Below are positions 17,400-25,310 of a DNA stretch of 62,644 nucleotides, piece by piece. The notes under the pieces are model-generated. The model was not told the DNA's origin. It saw only the letters and a list, made by a program, of their open reading frames with translations, and did not search any database. This DNA is from Oscillibacter sp. ER4 (GTDB lineage: Bacteria > Bacillota > Clostridia > Oscillospirales > Oscillospiraceae). Position 1 is the first letter of the stretch. Each line of letters begins with the position of its first letter. The translations under genes were made by a program, and so were the position numbers. The stretch spans positions 1 to 62,644 of the forward strand of contig NZ_JPJG01000066.1 in the NCBI RefSeq assembly GCF_000765235.1, read 5' to 3'.

Positions 17400-17729
17400 A
17401 TGACCACTGTTACATTCCTCACTGAGGGGAAGCGCATCATCGGTTTTGATGCTAAGGGCCACAGCGGTTACAGCGAAGAGGGCAGCGATATCGTCTGCGC
17501 GGCAGTCACAAGTGCGGTCCGCCTTGTGGAAAGCACCGTGAACGATGTTTTAGGCCTCGCCGCTTCCGTCAAGGTCCATGAACGCTCCGGCGCTGTGGAA
17601 TTCCGGCTCCCCGGCGGTCTGTCCGCCACGAACGAGAACACCTGTCAGGCTCTTTTAACGGGTTTGATGCTGCTCTTTTCCGAGCTGCACAGCGAATATC
17701 CGGACAATATCGAAGTCATGGAGGCGTAA
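17400..17729 (+). CDS. prp: Ribosomal-processing cysteine protease Prp
   Basis: 109 residues. Prp cuts the N-terminal extension from ribosomal protein L27 in Firmicutes that have one. Catalytic residues are seen as His in the [11 protein letters not shown] motif (residue about 20) and Cys in [13 protein letters not shown] (residue about 32), the conserved order of the family. It lies between rplU and rpmA, its invariant place in these bacteria, and the downstream rpmA does encode the cleavable extension. The start ATG follows the rplU stop by three bases. Confidence 0.95.
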   Translation: MTTVTFLTEGKRIIGFDAKGHSGYSEEGSDIVCAAVTSAVRLVESTVNDVLGLAASVKVHERSGAVEFRLPGGLSATNENTCQALLTGLMLLFSELHSEYPDNIEVMEA

Positions 17730-17772
17730 GCCCCCTGTTCCGATCATCTTACAGAAAGGATGGCAAATCACC

Positions 17773-18054
17773 ATGCTGAACATCGGTCTTCAGTTTTTCG
17801 CCCACAAGAAGGGCGGCGGCTCCACGAAGAACGGCCGCGACTCTAACGCCAAGCGCCTTGGCCCCAAGCGCGCTGACGGTCAGTTCGTTCTCGCCGGCAA
17901 CATTCTTGTGCGCCAGCGCGGCACCCACATCCATCCGGGCGTCAACGTCGGTATCGGCTCTGACGATACTCTCTACGCCAAGGAGAGCGGCGTGCTCCGT
18001 TTTGAGCGTCTCGGCAAGGATCGTAAGCAGGCTTCTGTTTACCCCGCTGAGTAA
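17773..18054 (+). CDS. rpmA: Ribosomal protein bL27 with N-terminal extension
   Basis: 93 residues. The N-terminus [20 protein letters not shown] has the Firmicute prepeptide ending LQFFA, expected to be cut before HKKGG by Prp; the mature tail then reaches into the peptidyl-transferase centre. The body ([18 protein letters not shown], then [15 protein letters not shown]) is standard bL27. AGAAAGGA precedes the ATG. A terminator follows directly, closing the operon. Confidence 0.97.
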   Translation: MLNIGLQFFAHKKGGGSTKNGRDSNAKRLGPKRADGQFVLAGNILVRQRGTHIHPGVNVGIGSDDTLYAKESGVLRFERLGKDRKQASVYPAE

Positions 18055-18064
18055 TTGCACAATG

Positions 18065-18099
18065 AAGAGCCTCGAGCGAATGCTCGGGGCTCTTTTCTT
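18065..18099 (+). terminator. Terminator of rplU-prp-rpmA
   Basis: Stem AAGAGCC-CGAGC/GCTCG-GGCTCTT with one G.T wobble and a GAAT loop, then TTCTTT. Confidence 0.8.
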
Positions 18100-18126
18100 T
18101 ATCTTTTCCGCAGGAGGTCACTTTTC

Positions 18127-18804
18127 ATGCTCAAGGCAGTTTTGATGGATATCGACGACACGCTGCTCGACTTCGGCAAATGCGCCGAGCAGGCCATGCG
18201 CATCGGCTTTGCCGAATGGGGTCTCCTCTATGACGATTCCACTTACGCGACGTTCACGCGCATCAATGACGGCCTCTGGCTCATGATCGAGCGCGGCGAG
18301 CTCACAACGCAGCAGCTTTTTGAATTCCGCTGGAACCGCATCTTCGAGGCCCTCGGCATCCAGGCCGACGGCGCCGCGTTTGAAAAGCGGTTTTTGGACC
18401 TCCTCTACGAGACGGCCATCCCAGTCGACGGCGCGGACGAGATCTGCCGCTACCTCAAGGAAAAATATATCCTCTGCGCGGCGAGCAACGCCTTCCACGA
18501 CCAGCAGCTCAACCGACTTGAAATGGCGGGACTTCTCCCCTATTTTGACCATGTGTTCGTTTCAGAGTCACTCGGCTACCGCAAGCCCGAAAAGGCGTTT
18601 TTCGATGCCTGCCGCGCTTTTCTTCCCGATGTTGCCGCGGACGAGTGCATGATGATTGGCGACTCGCTGACCGCCGACATCACCGGCGGCAAAAACGCGG
18701 GCATGAAAACGATCTGGTACAACCACACGCACCGCCCCGTTCCGGAGCGCTGCGAGGCCGACCAGATCGTCGATTCGCTGCTCAAATTAAAGAACCTGCT
18801 GTAA
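18127..18804 (+). CDS. HAD-family hydrolase, YjjG-like nucleotidase
   Basis: 225 residues. HAD motif I is DIDDTLLDF (residues about 8-16), the YjjG/PynA pattern of noncanonical pyrimidine nucleotidases. The helical cap follows (ERGELTTQQLFEFRWNRIFEALG), then motif II in ILCAASNAFHDQQ, motif III Lys in SLGYRKPEKAFF and motif IV in CMMIGDSLTADITGGKNAGM. The substrate is probably a nucleoside monophosphate, by family. The frame is open 24 codons further upstream into the terminator, but AGGAGG lies 9 bases before the ATG at 18127. It is convergent with the downstream lipoprotein gene. Confidence 0.9.
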   Translation: MLKAVLMDIDDTLLDFGKCAEQAMRIGFAEWGLLYDDSTYATFTRINDGLWLMIERGELTTQQLFEFRWNRIFEALGIQADGAAFEKRFLDLLYETAIPVDGADEICRYLKEKYILCAASNAFHDQQLNRLEMAGLLPYFDHVFVSESLGYRKPEKAFFDACRAFLPDVAADECMMIGDSLTADITGGKNAGMKTIWYNHTHRPVPERCEADQIVDSLLKLKNLL

Positions 18805-18805
18805 T

Positions 18806-19633
18806 TTAAGAGATCGCTTCCGCGCCGACGGTGTATTCCCAGCCATTATCGCCGCGGGAGGCCGTACACTTCGTAAAGTAATACGCGCCGAGCGGCGAGC
18901 GCCACTTTTCAGCGCTGAAGCAGACCACCGGCAGCGAAAAGCTCTCCCCCTCCGCGCTCTCATCGGGCGTGATGGTGAAGAGCAGACCGTTCGTGAACGA
19001 ATAAGCCGTGCTGCCGCCCTCCAGCTTTTCGCCCATGAGGTACCCCTCCTCGCGCAACTCGTCAAACGTCATCGTCAGGCCCTGCACGCCGTGCTTCTGC
19101 GCATAGATGTAGGCGACCGCCGCCTTTTCGCCCGCGGTCAGCCCGCCGGGTGCCTTGCTCAGATCGACGCTCACGACCTCCGCGCCGCCGTTGAGCCCGT
19201 CGTCCTCGTTCCACAGGTCCTCAAGCACCTGCAAGTAGAGGCCGCAGAGGTCATACTGCGCACTCTCCTCACGCGAGAGCGACACGGCCACCACCTGTGA
19301 AAACTTCGCAGGATATGTCTCCTGCACGCCGCCGGTGTACCAGACCTCGGCGCTCATGCCGCTTTCGATCTCGGAAGCGGACACACTGCCGCCGTCTAAG
19401 TACAGCGTCACGCCTTCGAGCGGCAGGGCGTAGACCTCCGTCTCTCCCGCTAAAATGAGCGTACCGTTTTCACCGTCGCCCACGACGCGCAGCGTCATCG
19501 TGTCCGCGCCGACGTACTGCGGCTCAGGATTGGGCGTGTCATTTTCGTCTTCGTTATCGCGCCCGCCCTTCGTGCAGGCCAAAAGTGCCGCCGTTACGGC
19601 GACGACCATCATCAATGCAAGCAGTCTTTTCAA
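18806..19633 (-). CDS. Predicted lipoprotein, function unknown (TTG start)
   Basis: 275 residues. The N-terminus read from TTG at 19633, MKRLLALMMVVAVTAALLAC, is a textbook lipoprotein signal with lipobox LLAC, followed by an acidic linker (GGRDNEDENDTPNPEPQ). The frame is open for 17 more codons upstream, but those codons are charged and would spoil the signal; AAGGA precedes the TTG. Residues about 45-120 look like a small beta domain (TLRVVGDGENGTLILAG) and the rest holds a region rich in alternating strands. No family recognised. The role is extracytoplasmic. Confidence 0.7.
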   Translation of the reverse strand: MKRLLALMMVVAVTAALLACTKGGRDNEDENDTPNPEPQYVGADTMTLRVVGDGENGTLILAGETEVYALPLEGVTLYLDGGSVSASEIESGMSAEVWYTGGVQETYPAKFSQVVAVSLSREESAQYDLCGLYLQVLEDLWNEDDGLNGGAEVVSVDLSKAPGGLTAGEKAAVAYIYAQKHGVQGLTMTFDELREEGYLMGEKLEGGSTAYSFTNGLLFTITPDESAEGESFSLPVVCFSAEKWRSPLGAYYFTKCTASRGDNGWEYTVGAEAIS

Positions 19634-19740
19634 GGTTTCCGCTTCCTTTCCCGTTGTGTCTTTTCCTTTGACGAAAGGGAGCACAAAAAAGTTCCCAACT
19701 TTTTTCGATTTTTTCTTTTTTGTGAAACGTTCCGTTTTTC

Positions 19741-19769
19741 TTGACGAATCGCCAAAAAACGGATAAACT
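19741..19769 (+). promoter_or_regulatory. Promoter of obgE
   Basis: -35 TTGACG (19741-19746), 17-base spacer, -10 TAAACT (19764-19769). AAGGAGG follows before the obgE ATG. Confidence 0.75.
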
Positions 19770-19808
19770 ATTTGTTTAGGAATAACAAGAATTCAAGGAG
19801 GTGCCAAC

Positions 19809-21089
19809 ATGGCAGCATCTTTTATTGATAAGGCGCGCATCTTCTGCCGCGCGGGCAAGGGCGGCAATGGCGCGGTGGCGTTCCACCGCGAAAAGTACGT
19901 CTCCGCAGGCGGCCCCGACGGCGGAGACGGCGGCAACGGCGGCAACATCGTCCTCGTTGTCGACGACAACATGTCCACGCTGATGGACTTTCGCTACAAG
20001 CGCAAATACGTCGCCGACAACGGCATGGACGGTCAGGGCGCGCGCAAGTTCGGCAAGCAGGGCAAGGATCTCACGATCCGCGTGCCGCGCGGCACCGTCG
20101 TGCGCGACGCGGAATCGAACGAGATCATCAAGGATATGTCCGACTCCGAGCCGTTCATCCTCTGCCGCGGCGGCAAGGGCGGCTGGGGCAACGCGCATTT
20201 CGCAACGCCGACGCGTCAGGCGCCCCGTTTTGCCAAATCGGGCCTTGAGGGCGAGGAGCACGATGTCGTGCTCGAGCTGAAGCTGCTGGCCGACGTCGGC
20301 CTCATCGGCTTCCCGAATGTCGGCAAGTCGACGCTTCTTTCCGTTGTGTCGAAGGCGCGCCCCAAGATTGCAAACTACCACTTCACCACGCTCTACCCCA
20401 ACCTCGGCGTCGTGTACGTCGACGAGGGCGTTTCGTTCGTCATGGCCGACATCCCCGGCATCATCGAGGGCGCAGCCGAGGGCGCGGGCCTTGGTCACGA
20501 CTTCCTGCGCCATATCGACCGCTGCCGTCTGCTCGTTCATGTCGTCGACGTGTCGGGCAGCGAGGGCCGCGACCCGGTCGAGGACTTTGACGCCATCAAC
20601 GCAGAGCTCTCGCAGTATTCCCCCGACCTTGCCACCCGCCCGCAGATCGTCGTCGCGAACAAGACCGACATCATGGAGGACGAGAGCCTGCTCGAAAAGC
20701 TGCGCGCGCATGTCGAGCCGCTCGGCTATCCCCTCTTCGCCCTGTCCGCCGCGTCGCACACCGGCACGCGCGAGCTCGTGCTCAAGATCGCCGAAAAGCT
20801 CTCCACACTCCCGCCCGTCACGGTCTACGAGCCCGAGTACGTTCCCAAGCCCGTGAAGATCGACGCGAGCGAGCCGCTCAAGATCACCATCGAGGACAAC
20901 ACCTACATTATCGAGGGCAAGTGGCTTGAACGCCTTATGAGCAACATCAACTTCGGTGACTACGAGAGCCGGATGTTCTTTGATAAGATGCTGCGAGAAA
21001 ACGGCGTTTTCCAGCAGCTTGAGGACCTTGGCATCAAGGACGGCGACATCGTCAGCATGTACGAGCTCGAATTCGAGTATCAGCACTAA
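19809..21089 (+). CDS. obgE: GTPase Obg/CgtA
   Basis: 426 residues. Obg is an essential ribosome-assembly GTPase also tied to stress and sporulation. Domain order: glycine-rich Obg fold (1 to about 158, with RAGKGGNGAVAFHREKY, GGDGGNGG and CRGGKGGWGNAHFATPTRQ), GTPase domain (G1 GFPNVGKST about 168, DIPGIIEGA, NKTDI about 285), and the C-terminal OCT domain (from about 345) found in Gram-positive Obg. Strong AAGGAGG 7 bases upstream. Followed 21 bases later by a small DUF6472-like gene. Confidence 0.97.
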   Translation: MAASFIDKARIFCRAGKGGNGAVAFHREKYVSAGGPDGGDGGNGGNIVLVVDDNMSTLMDFRYKRKYVADNGMDGQGARKFGKQGKDLTIRVPRGTVVRDAESNEIIKDMSDSEPFILCRGGKGGWGNAHFATPTRQAPRFAKSGLEGEEHDVVLELKLLADVGLIGFPNVGKSTLLSVVSKARPKIANYHFTTLYPNLGVVYVDEGVSFVMADIPGIIEGAAEGAGLGHDFLRHIDRCRLLVHVVDVSGSEGRDPVEDFDAINAELSQYSPDLATRPQIVVANKTDIMEDESLLEKLRAHVEPLGYPLFALSAASHTGTRELVLKIAEKLSTLPPVTVYEPEYVPKPVKIDASEPLKITIEDNTYIIEGKWLERLMSNINFGDYESRMFFDKMLRENGVFQQLEDLGIKDGDIVSMYELEFEYQH

Positions 21090-21110
21090 TTTCTTTCGGG
21101 AGATGATCTC

Positions 21111-21290
21111 ATGTCCATCAGCCTGTGCGAGGACTGCGTTTATTACAGCTACGATGAAGAGTCCGACAGCTACTACTGTGACGAGCAACTCGATGAGGAC
21201 GAGATGGCGTCGTTCCTGCGCGGCAAGCTGACCGCCTGTCCGTTCTACCATCCGGGCCAAAGCGACTACTACCTCGCGGGAAAGCAATAA
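21111..21290 (+). CDS. Small cysteine-rich protein, DUF6472-like
   Basis: 59 residues. It starts MSISLCEDCVYYSYDEESDS and ends in SDYYLAGKQ. Four Cys (C6, C9 in a CxxC; C24; C44 in ACPFYHPG) suggest a metal-binding or disulfide knuckle, and the middle is very acidic and Tyr-rich. The ATG at 21111 has GGGAG upstream, the frame ends at TAA just before a strong terminator, and it follows obgE by 21 bases. I recall such proteins downstream of obgE in Oscillospiraceae as DUF6472, but the function is unknown. Confidence 0.75.
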   Translation: MSISLCEDCVYYSYDEESDSYYCDEQLDEDEMASFLRGKLTACPFYHPGQSDYYLAGKQ

Positions 21291-21297
21291 AAATCGC

Positions 21298-21331
21298 AAA
21301 AAGGGAGCACGCGCAAGCGTGCTCCCTTTTT
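21298..21331. terminator. Strong bidirectional terminator between obgE operon and GNAT gene
   Basis: A perfect 15-bp stem (arms 21298-21312 and 21317-21331) with a GCAA tetraloop and T runs on both strands. It serves the two convergent operons. Confidence 0.92.
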
Positions 21332-21344
21332 CTGTCAGTCTCGA

Positions 21345-21830
21345 TCAAAATGTGATGCGCATCTGGTGCCAGACAACGCCGCCGTGCACGGACTTGTCTG
21401 TCACGCCCTCGTCGACAAAGCAGAACTTCGCGTAGTAGTCGACGAGCCGCTGTTTGCAGGTCAGGACTGCACCCTTTCTCCCCTGCTTTCTCGCATCCTC
21501 AACGGCACGGTGGAGCAGTTCGCCCGCGCAGCCGTTTTTCCGGTACTCCGGCAAGGTGTTCAGACCGAAGAGCATCTGCCACGCACCATTTTCGTCGTGC
21601 ATGGATGCTTTCGCGTACATTTCGTCGGTCAGGTCGGGCTCGTCCGTCACAAAGCCGTCAAGAAACGCGATGAGCTTGTCGCCCTCGAACATCAGCCAGA
21701 AGTGGTCGCCGTAATATTTGATTCGCTCGGCGAATTCCTCTTTTGTCGCTGCCTCGGCCACGGGAAAGCACTCGGCTTCCACTGCCGCGACCGCGTCCAG
21801 ATCGTTCATCGTTGCTGTTCTGATCTCCAT
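21345..21830 (-). CDS. GNAT-family N-acetyltransferase
   Basis: 161 residues. MEIRTATMNDLDAVAAVEAECFP is a typical GNAT start, and the acetyl-CoA pyrophosphate loop is seen as LPEYRKNGCAGELLHRAVEDARKQG (a variant of Q/RxxGxG/A, about residue 103). The late segment VDYYAKFCFVDEGV matches the family's fourth motif. The substrate is unknown. The start at 21830 (AGAGAGGG upstream) is preferred over a start nine codons earlier. It is the last gene of the leftward hflX operon. Confidence 0.88.
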   Translation of the reverse strand: MEIRTATMNDLDAVAAVEAECFPVAEAATKEEFAERIKYYGDHFWLMFEGDKLIAFLDGFVTDEPDLTDEMYAKASMHDENGAWQMLFGLNTLPEYRKNGCAGELLHRAVEDARKQGRKGAVLTCKQRLVDYYAKFCFVDEGVTDKSVHGGVVWHQMRITF

Positions 21831-21847
21831 GGTTCTGCCCTCTCTAT

Positions 21848-22564
21848 TTAGTCCCACTTTTCACGGCTGAGCTCGCGCATGTAGCCAGCCGTAATGATAC
21901 CGGTGGGCAGCGCAACGATGGCGATTCCCATGAACGACGACGTCATGCTCACGATGCGGCCGATCTCGCTCGTCGGATAGATGTCGCCATAGCCGACGGT
22001 CGTCAGCGTGACGACCGCCCAGTAGATGGCGTCGAAAAACGTGTCAAAGCTGTCGGGCTCCACCTGAAACATGATGAGCGCCGACAGCGCGATATACCCG
22101 CCCGCCAGCACGCACACTGCCGCGAGCGCTCGTTTCTCGCGCTTGATGACATTCAAAATAAGTTCAAAGCTGTGCGAGTAGCGCAGGAATTTGAGCGCCT
22201 TGAGCGCTTTGTTGAGGCGGAAAAGCCTAAACAGCTTGAACCCCGACGACAGCATCGTCAGCGACGGCAGGATGGACAGCAGGTCTACAATACCGAAAAA
22301 GCTGAACGGATAGCGCAAAAACGCCCATTTCCCGCTCTTTTCGTACTTTAGGTCCGCCGTCCACCAGCGCAGCAGATAGTCCACGATGAACACCGTGACC
22401 GTTGCGCGGTCGAGCCATATAAACAGCGCATTCGTCTCCTTGAAGCACAGCGGCACAATACTCGCCGCGATGCACACGAGCATGAAGCGGTCGTAAATGA
22501 GACTGTCGCGGTCGTCCTTGTCCGCGACCTCGATGACCTCGTAGATTTTTCTTCGCAAACTCAT
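21848..22564 (-). CDS. Six-helix voltage-gated-type potassium channel
   Basis: 238 residues. The selectivity-filter motif TLTTVGYGDIYP lies near residue 195 between the last two helices, and about six hydrophobic segments are visible. An S4-like helix with spaced basic residues (FKLFRLFRLNKALKALKFLRY, about 120-140) suggests a voltage sensor. There is no RCK/TrkA domain, unlike many bacterial K+ channels. It is four bases after yigZ in the leftward operon, so it is presumably cotranscribed with hflX. Ion identity is inferred from the GYGD filter. Confidence 0.9.
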   Translation of the reverse strand: MSLRRKIYEVIEVADKDDRDSLIYDRFMLVCIAASIVPLCFKETNALFIWLDRATVTVFIVDYLLRWWTADLKYEKSGKWAFLRYPFSFFGIVDLLSILPSLTMLSSGFKLFRLFRLNKALKALKFLRYSHSFELILNVIKREKRALAAVCVLAGGYIALSALIMFQVEPDSFDTFFDAIYWAVVTLTTVGYGDIYPTSEIGRIVSMTSSFMGIAIVALPTGIITAGYMRELSREKWD

Positions 22565-22568
22565 GCCG

Positions 22569-23195
22569 TCACTCCCTTGCGCCGGGCAGAAAGCGCTGCT
22601 CGACCTCTTCCGCGCTCATCTGCCCGCCGGAGAGCTCCGTGAGCGCGGCGGAAAAGTCCGCCACCTTCTGCACAGGCAGAAGAAACGTGAGCGTCACGGC
22701 CGCGCCGTAGTCGCTCGACTCGATCCTGCCCTCGTGTCCCTCGATCAGCAGCTTTATGCGCTCGAACATCGGGTACGGGCATTCGAGCAGCAGCACGGAA
22801 AACGGCTGCATCCGCGCCTTGCCCGCATTGTCAAGTGCGTCCTTCGCCGCCTTGGCGTAGGCGCGCGTCAGCCCGCCCGCGCCAAGCAGAATCCCGCCGA
22901 AGTAGCGCGTGACAATGCACACCACATTCTCCACACCCTCGCGCTGGAAGACGTTCAGCATCGGCTGGCCTGCCGTGCCCTGCGGCTCGCCATCGTCGCC
23001 GTAGCGAACGGTGCCGTCGTGCAGGATGAAGCACCAGCAATTGTGGCGCGCGTCGTAGTATTTCTTTTTCATCTCGTCGATGCGCGCGCGGGCCTCCGCC
23101 TCGGTCTCCACAAGGAAAACGTGGCTGATGAAGCGCGAGCGCTTTTCTTCAAACTCGCTCTCCGCGCTCTCGTATGGGACAAGGTACTCTGTCAT
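22569..23195 (-). CDS. YigZ/IMPACT-family protein (UPF0029)
   Basis: 208 residues from the ATG at 23195. The N-terminal UPF0029 domain is plain: SRFISHVFLVETEAEARA, KYYDARHNCWCFIL, GDDGEPQGTAGQPMLNV and VVCIVTRYFGGILLGAGGLTRAY. The C-terminal half is the DUF1949 domain. The family is related to eukaryotic IMPACT, a regulator of Gcn2; the bacterial role is not settled. The frame extends 34 codons upstream into the neighbouring GNAT gene, but AAAGGA precedes the chosen ATG and homology begins here. Confidence 0.9.
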   Translation of the reverse strand: MTEYLVPYESAESEFEEKRSRFISHVFLVETEAEARARIDEMKKKYYDARHNCWCFILHDGTVRYGDDGEPQGTAGQPMLNVFQREGVENVVCIVTRYFGGILLGAGGLTRAYAKAAKDALDNAGKARMQPFSVLLLECPYPMFERIKLLIEGHEGRIESSDYGAAVTLTFLLPVQKVADFSAALTELSGGQMSAEEVEQRFLPGARE

Positions 23196-23211
23196 GGTTT
23201 CAATGTTCCTT

Positions 23212-23745
23212 TCAGCGGGTTTTCTCCCACTTTTCTTTCGTAAGGGCGTAAAAAAGCGTCGGCCGCAGCGCATCGTCCACAAGCGCCGGCCTTTCACAGG
23301 TCAGCTGTAAAGAAAAGCCACACTTTTCGATCACGCGCTTTGACTTTTCATTGCCGGCATAGTGCGAACACCAGACCCGCTGTGCGCCTTTATCCTCAAA
23401 GCAGTACCTCAACAGCTCTCGCACGGCTTCGGGGATAAGCCCCTGACCCCAGAACGGGCGGCCGATCCAATAGCCGATTTCCGGCTCACTCCCGATTTCT
23501 GGCGCTTCCGTCGGAAACACGCCGATGGAGCCGACAGGCTCGTCTGGCCGTTCCTTCAAAATGACTGCAAACGTGTCCGGCTCCGAGAGGACGGTTCGGA
23601 TGATCTCGCGGGAGTTCTCCACGCTCGTATGCGCCGGCCAGCCTGCGGCGGGGCCGACAAACGGATCCCTCGCGTATCGATAGCAGCTCTCCGCGTCGCT
23701 CTCGCACCACGGACGCAGGAGAAGGCGCGTCGTTTCAAACGTCAT
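23212..23745 (-). CDS. RimJ/RimL-type N-acetyltransferase
   Basis: 177 residues. MTFETTRLLLRPWCESDAES is the standard RimJ/RimL opening, followed by GSEPEIGYWIGRPFWGQGLIPEAVRELL, which contains the acetyl-CoA loop, and HYAGNEKSKRVIEKCGFSLQ, the C-terminal acceptor motif. These enzymes acetylate ribosomal proteins, antibiotics or small amines; the substrate is unknown here. The start overlaps the hflX stop by 4 bases, so translation is coupled. 16 bases separate it from yigZ. Confidence 0.9.
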   Translation of the reverse strand: MTFETTRLLLRPWCESDAESCYRYARDPFVGPAAGWPAHTSVENSREIIRTVLSEPDTFAVILKERPDEPVGSIGVFPTEAPEIGSEPEIGYWIGRPFWGQGLIPEAVRELLRYCFEDKGAQRVWCSHYAGNEKSKRVIEKCGFSLQLTCERPALVDDALRPTLFYALTKEKWEKTR

Positions 23746-25049
23746 TCCTCCCAGTCCTCCTTCGGCTCGCGGTAGCCCTCGATATAGTCCTTGACCTGGC
23801 CGATGACGCGCGGCACGCAGGTGGCCACGATGTCGATGGTCTCGCCATATTCGACGGATTCGACCTTCGCCTCGCGGTAGAGCATATCGAGAAGCCCGCC
23901 CTTGTCATAGGGCAGGTGGATCGTCACGCGGCGCGTTCCCTTGTCGAGGAGCTTATCGATGCGCGCAAGCAGCTCATCGATCCCCTCGCCCGTCTTGGCG
24001 CTGATGTTGACGCTGTCCTCTCCGTGCGGGCGGATATCGCCGAAGTAGAGGTCGGACTTGTTGTAAACGCGCAGGCAGGGAATTTGCTGCGCGCCGAGCT
24101 CTTCGATCAGCTCGTCCACGATCTGCGCCTGCTCGAGCCAGTGCGGGTCGGAAATGTCGATGACGTGCAGAAGAAGATCGGCGTATTCGAGCTCTTCAAG
24201 CGTTGCCTTGAACGCCTCGACCAGCTGGTGCGGCAGCTTTCGAATGAAGCCGACCGTGTCGGAGATCACGACATCCAGCGTGTCGGACACCGTGAGAAGG
24301 CGCGTCGTCGTATCCAGCGTGTCAAACAGGCGGTTATTCGCGGGAATGCCCGCGCCGGTCAGCGCGTTCAGGAGCGTTGACTTGCCCGCGTTTGTGTAGC
24401 CGACGATGGCGACGGCCGGGATCTCATTCTTGCTGCGGCGGTCGCGCTGCGTCGCGCGCACGCGGCGCACCTCCTCAAGATCGGATTTGAGCTTGTCGAT
24501 CTTGCGGTGGATGTGGCGGCGGTCGGTCTCAAGCTGGGTTTCGCCGGGGCCCTTCGAGCCGATGGGGCCCTTGCCCGACGTGCCCGCCTGACGCTCCAGA
24601 TGCGTCCACATACCGATCAGGCGCGGCAGCAGGTATTGATACTGCGCAAGCTCGACCTGAAGCCGGCCCTCTTTTGTCTTCGCCCGCTGGGCGAAGATAT
24701 CGAGAATGAGGCCGCTGCGATCGAGCACCTGCACGCCGAACTCTTCGCTCAGAACGCGCATCTGCGAGGGCGAGAGGTCATTGTCGAAGATGACCATTGT
24801 CGCCTCCTGCGACTTTACCAGCTCGCGGATCTCGTCCACCTTGCCCTCGCCGATGAATGTGTGCGGGTTCGGCGACGGCAGCGTTTGTAAAACCACGCCG
24901 ACGCTGACGCCGCCCGCCGTTTCGACGAGCGCACCGAGCTCTTCAAGGCTCTCCTCGTCCGCGTTTTCTTTTTTATCGAGCCGCGGCGACGAAAGGCCGA
25001 CTAAAATCGCCCTGTCGCGCGGCGCGTTGTTCTCTTTCAATTCTTCCAT
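23742..25049 (-). CDS. hflX: Ribosome-associated GTPase HflX
   Basis: 435 residues. HflX splits stalled or hibernating 70S ribosomes after stress. The N-terminal HflX domain includes TFIGEGKVDEI (about residue 64) and FDNDLSPSQ (about 92), followed by the conserved GPGETQLETDRR linker (about 172) and the GTPase domain with G1 GYTNAGKST (about 214), DTVGFIRKLPHQLVEAF and NKSD. First gene of a leftward operon hflX-GNAT-yigZ-channel-GNAT. Confidence 0.96.
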   Translation of the reverse strand: MEELKENNAPRDRAILVGLSSPRLDKKENADEESLEELGALVETAGGVSVGVVLQTLPSPNPHTFIGEGKVDEIRELVKSQEATMVIFDNDLSPSQMRVLSEEFGVQVLDRSGLILDIFAQRAKTKEGRLQVELAQYQYLLPRLIGMWTHLERQAGTSGKGPIGSKGPGETQLETDRRHIHRKIDKLKSDLEEVRRVRATQRDRRSKNEIPAVAIVGYTNAGKSTLLNALTGAGIPANNRLFDTLDTTTRLLTVSDTLDVVISDTVGFIRKLPHQLVEAFKATLEELEYADLLLHVIDISDPHWLEQAQIVDELIEELGAQQIPCLRVYNKSDLYFGDIRPHGEDSVNISAKTGEGIDELLARIDKLLDKGTRRVTIHLPYDKGGLLDMLYREAKVESVEYGETIDIVATCVPRVIGQVKDYIEGYREPKEDWEE

Positions 25050-25095
25050 AGATTCTCCTTATCGCGCCGAAATCTGCGCTGTACAAATCATTTTT

Positions 25096-25124
25096 ATTAT
25101 AGTGTATTTTCCGCCAAAAGAAAA
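25096..25124 (-). promoter_or_regulatory. Possible hflX promoter
   Basis: Read leftward: a perfect -10 TATAAT (25096-25101) with a weak -35 TTTTCT at 17 bases. An AAGGAG site precedes the hflX ATG. Confidence 0.45.
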
Positions 25125-25310
25125 GGCAAAAACGCTTTTCATTGACATTTCCGCCCCTTTCATGTGAAAATAGGGTGGACGCAACCTCAGGTTGACAAAA
25201 AGAAACGCCCGGTTGGTGGTGTTTTCTCCCGTTTTCCTGCTATGCTTTTCCTGCAAAGGCGCAGTGCACGGCGTCGAACGCAGCAACATTTCCCCAAGGA
25301 GGAACCTTTC

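Noticed and set aside
19776-21299. 507-codon frame antisense to obgE
   Set aside because: Shadow of a strongly biased GC-rich gene; obgE on the other strand has all GTPase motifs and a ribosome site.
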